Shown here piece after piece: positions 15,611 to 16,657 of a stretch of DNA of 16,657 nucleotides. The first letter of the stretch is position 1, and every line of letters starts with the position of its first letter. The notes below the pieces were generated by a model that had not been told where the DNA came from, did no database searches, and saw only the letters and a list, made by a program, of their open reading frames with translations. The DNA comes from CAZBUK01 sp964495085. GTDB lineage: Bacteria; Bacteroidota; Ignavibacteria; T3Sed10-11. The position numbers were made by a program, and so were the translations under genes. The stretch spans positions 1 to 16,657 of the forward strand of contig CAZBUK010000083.1 in assembly GCA_964495085.1 (NCBI GenBank), in the 5' to 3' direction.

Positions 15611-15892
15611 ACCTTAAATATACGGGAATTACAGATAATCTTCATCGTGAGAAATGAGAACACCGAATGTTGTAATATTCGATGCTATTTCTGAAAGAGG
15701 GTCGTGCCGCGATTCCGGTCTGGAGTTCGCCAGGAGTTATCTCCCATGTATATATAAAGATAAATTACCGGTTTTATTTACACGGCTGGAGCCGAATAGA
15801 GTTGTCAGACGATGCCGTATGGTAATGCGTAATTATACATATATATTATCGCAATAATCGGTGAATTCATTTTTGAAACCCGCGTTTACCTC
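15611..15892. other. Non-coding stretch, AT-rich
   Basis: Between the zinc peptidase gene and the promoter at 15893 no convincing gene is seen. A plus-strand frame at 15654-15857 (67 residues) has no ribosome site, no recognisable motif and low-complexity AT-rich composition, and is treated as chance. The stretch holds a second copy of the CGGTCTGGAGT / CCAGGAGTT motif at 15716-15738 and alternating TATA runs near 15748 and 15835. Confidence 0.6.
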
Positions 15893-15921
15893 TTGCGTTC
15901 CGGTATAGTTTTTTTTATATT
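15893..15921 (+). promoter_or_regulatory. Sigma70-type promoter before the structured RNA and tRNA-Gly array
   Basis: TTGCGT at 15893-15898 and TATATT at 15916-15921 stand 17 bases apart, with a T-tract spacer. Transcription would start near 15928, almost exactly at the first stem of the candidate RNA at 15930. No other good promoter is seen before the tRNA-Gly gene, so it may drive the whole region to the terminator at 16373. Confidence 0.5.
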
Positions 15922-15929
15922 GGAAAGCA

Positions 15930-16036
15930 CTTAACCTTTACTGAAGCTGGAAAAAGAGTCGTCGGGAAGATCTTCCGGAGTTAAAATACCATCCGCCGGA
16001 AGAGCAAACGACGGGAATTCTCACCGGAAGGTTAAG
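15930..16036 (+). ncRNA. Candidate structured RNA with nested stems
   Basis: A span of about 107 bases folds by eye into nested stems. The closing stem is CTTAACCTT (15930-15938) with AAGGTTAAG (16028-16036), 9 perfect pairs. Inside it CTGG (15947-15950) can pair with CCGG (16024-16027), and CGTCG (15960-15964) with CGACG (16009-16013). The tip is TCTTCCGG (15971-15978) with CCGGAAGA (15996-16003), 8 perfect pairs and a 17-base loop. The nesting order is consistent. I compared it by memory with SRP RNA, 6S, 5S and common riboswitches and recognise none of them. It begins just after a promoter and precedes the tRNA-Gly array, so it could be a leader of that transcript or an independent small RNA. 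Confidence 0.45.
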
Positions 16037-16058
16037 GGACAAAGGGTCGCGCAATGTC

Positions 16059-16139
16059 GCGGGAATAGCTCAGTTGGTAGAGCGCAATCCCGACAAGTCG
16101 GGATTGTTGTCGCGATTACATAGTAAAGAGAATCACCTA
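16059..16139 (+). pseudogene. Truncated tRNA-Gly 5'-half repeat, unit 1
   Basis: This 81-base unit starts with the same bases as the intact tRNA-Gly: the 5' acceptor strand GCGGGAA, then the D-arm GCTC/GAGC. The anticodon arm is replaced by a longer perfect hairpin, CAATCCCGAC (16085-16094), AA, GTCGGGATTG (16097-16106), with no anticodon loop. Homology resumes with TGTCGCG and stops in the T-stem. The tail (GATTACATAGTAAAGAGAATCACCTA region) has no acceptor 3' strand. It cannot be a working tRNA. Confidence 0.8.
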
Positions 16140-16218
16140 GCGGGAATAGCTCAGTTGGTAGAGCGCAATCCCGACAAGTCGGGATTGATGTCGCGATTAC
16201 AGTAAAGAGAATCACCTA
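16140..16218 (+). pseudogene. Truncated tRNA-Gly 5'-half repeat, unit 2
   Basis: This 79-base unit differs from unit 1 by one substitution (T to A after the hairpin, restoring ATGTC as in the true tRNA) and a 2-base deletion in the tail. The hairpin arms are 16166-16175 and 16178-16187. It abuts the intact tRNA-Gly without a gap. The small differences from unit 1 argue against a simple assembly duplication. Confidence 0.8.
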
Positions 16219-16291
<73 letters not shown>

Positions 16292-16292
16292 C

Positions 16293-16341
16293 TGCCCACA
16301 GAGGTTGCAGTGGGCATTCACAATATCCTGCGCAATGCAGG
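16293..16341 (+). other. Two small hairpins after tRNA-Gly
   Basis: TGCCCAC (16293-16299) pairs with GTGGGCA (16310-16316), and CCTGC (16327-16331) pairs with GCAGG (16337-16341). Neither has a T-tract. They form the tRNA 3' trailer before the terminator and may guide 3' processing. No known RNA family is recognised. Confidence 0.4.
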
Positions 16342-16372
16342 GTAAAGCGAAATACCTCATTAAAAACTGCTG

Positions 16373-16408
16373 CCCCGCCGCCCATCCCACCAAGCGGCGG
16401 GGTTTTTT
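16373..16408 (+). terminator. Strong intrinsic terminator after tRNA-Gly
   Basis: CCCCGCCGC (16373-16381) and GCGGCGGGG (16394-16402) form a 9-bp GC stem with a 12-base loop, followed directly by six T (16403-16408). This is a textbook intrinsic terminator for the tRNA-Gly transcript. It lies 13 bases before tRNA-Cys, so tRNA-Cys needs either readthrough or a promoter inside this short gap. Confidence 0.9.
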
Positions 16409-16421
16409 ATCAACCTCTTTT

Positions 16422-16493
16422 GGCGCCGTACCCAAGTGGTAAGGGAGAGGTCTGCAAAACCTTTATGCGGCGGTTCGAATCCGCCCGGCGCCT
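16422..16493 (+). tRNA. tRNA-Cys (anticodon GCA)
   Basis: The cloverleaf has acceptor stem GGCGCCG/CGGCGCC, D-stem CCC/GGG and anticodon stem GAGGT/ACCTT (one G-U pair). The loop is CTGCAAA with anticodon GCA at 16454-16456, and the T-arm is GGCGG/CCGCC with loop TTCGAAT. The discriminator is T, the known identity base of tRNA-Cys. CCA is not encoded. Its last 15 bases, from 16479, are the first part of the 62-bp repeat unit that follows. Confidence 0.96.
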
Positions 16494-16657
16494 CAATCAG
16501 GGATCAGCGAGAAATTAAATCGGGCGGATCACCGCAGGTCATCCGCCCGGCGCCTCAATCAGGGATCAGCGAGAAATTAAATCGGGCGGATCACCGCAGG
16601 TCATCCGCCCGGCGCCTCAATCAGGGATCAGCGAGAAATTAAATCGGGCGGATCACC
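16479..16657 (+). repeat. Perfect 62-bp tandem repeat carrying the tRNA-Cys 3' end
   Basis: Units start at 16479, 16541 and 16603; the third is cut at 55 bases by the window end. All copies are identical. Each unit begins with the last 15 bases of tRNA-Cys (T-stem 3' strand, acceptor 3' strand and discriminator) and then has 47 bases of unrelated sequence. Across each unit junction a hairpin forms: CGGGCGGATCACC (16521-16533), GCA loop, GGTCATCCGCCCG (16537-16549), 12 of 13 pairs. The period is not a multiple of three, so no repeat peptide is implied. The E. coli tyrT operon has similar repeats ending in tRNA-Tyr sequence. Confidence 0.93.

Noticed and set aside
15654..15857. 67-residue plus-strand frame upstream of the tRNA region
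   Set aside because: It has no ribosome site and no motif, and it contains the dispersed non-coding motif found also at 12108.
15930..16036. Signal recognition particle RNA
   Set aside because: A CCGGAAGAGC segment recalls the SRP CCGGAAGGAAGCAGCC loop, but the GGAA tetraloop context and GCAGCC are missing and the arms pair differently.
16436..16642. 68-residue reading frame over tRNA-Cys and its repeats
   Set aside because: It overlaps a tRNA gene, has no ribosome site, and the 62-base period shifts the frame in every unit.
16479..16657. CRISPR array or integron attC array
   Set aside because: The repeated units are identical end to end with no variable spacers, and the RYYYAAC/GTTRRRY core sites of attC are absent. 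No cas or integrase gene is in the window.

Overview
The window carries a gene-dense bacterial chromosome segment of moderate GC content. Several genes have good Shine-Dalgarno sites (for example upstream of 2617, 7566, 8256 and 12338). An undecaprenyl-phosphate enzyme, an outer-membrane beta-barrel, a lipobox peptidyl-prolyl isomerase and several exported proteins point to a diderm (Gram-negative type) bacterium. The cupredoxin/cytochrome c pair, the S9 peptidase and the prenol-kinase/DUF92 fusion would fit the Bacteroidota/Ignavibacteria (FCB) group. That placement is an impression from gene content and cannot be proven from this window.

Region 1 (1-7470, all plus strand) is a tightly packed run, probably one operon: a flippase-like membrane protein, an outer-membrane beta-barrel, UppP, a lipoprotein cyclophilin, an NSS-family sodium:amino-acid symporter with its tiny MetS-type subunit, HolA (DNA polymerase III delta), and a two-domain membrane protein joining a phytol/dolichol-kinase-like domain to a DUF92 domain. 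Stop/start overlaps are common. Three of the genes (flippase-like, UppP, kinase fusion) plausibly act on lipid carriers. Region 2 (7471-10425, plus strand) starts with a possible promoter and hairpin, then a small MscS-like membrane protein, a metal-dependent amidohydrolase, a short-chain dehydrogenase and a DUF423 membrane protein.

Region 3 (10517-11931, minus strand) is a two-gene unit for periplasmic electron transfer: a monoheme cytochrome c, then a cupredoxin-like protein with a complete set of type-1 copper ligands. Region 4 holds an exported S9 prolyl-oligopeptidase-type peptidase (12338-14713, plus) whose end overlaps by 9 bases the end of a convergent HELTH zinc peptidase with a C-terminal membrane anchor (14705-15610, minus).

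Region 5 (15611-16657) has no convincing protein gene and is the most unusual part. A sigma70-like promoter is followed by a candidate structured RNA of about 107 nt with nested stems. Two tandem truncated copies of the 5' half of tRNA-Gly follow, each with the anticodon arm replaced by a 10-bp hairpin, then an intact tRNA-Gly(GCC), a strong intrinsic terminator and tRNA-Cys(GCA). The last 15 nt of tRNA-Cys are repeated downstream in a perfect 62-bp tandem array that runs off the window. So tRNA-Gly has 5'-half copies in front of it and tRNA-Cys has 3'-end copies behind it. The second array recalls the rtT repeats of the Escherichia coli tyrT operon. This pair of tRNA-fragment arrays is the best candidate for something undescribed here.
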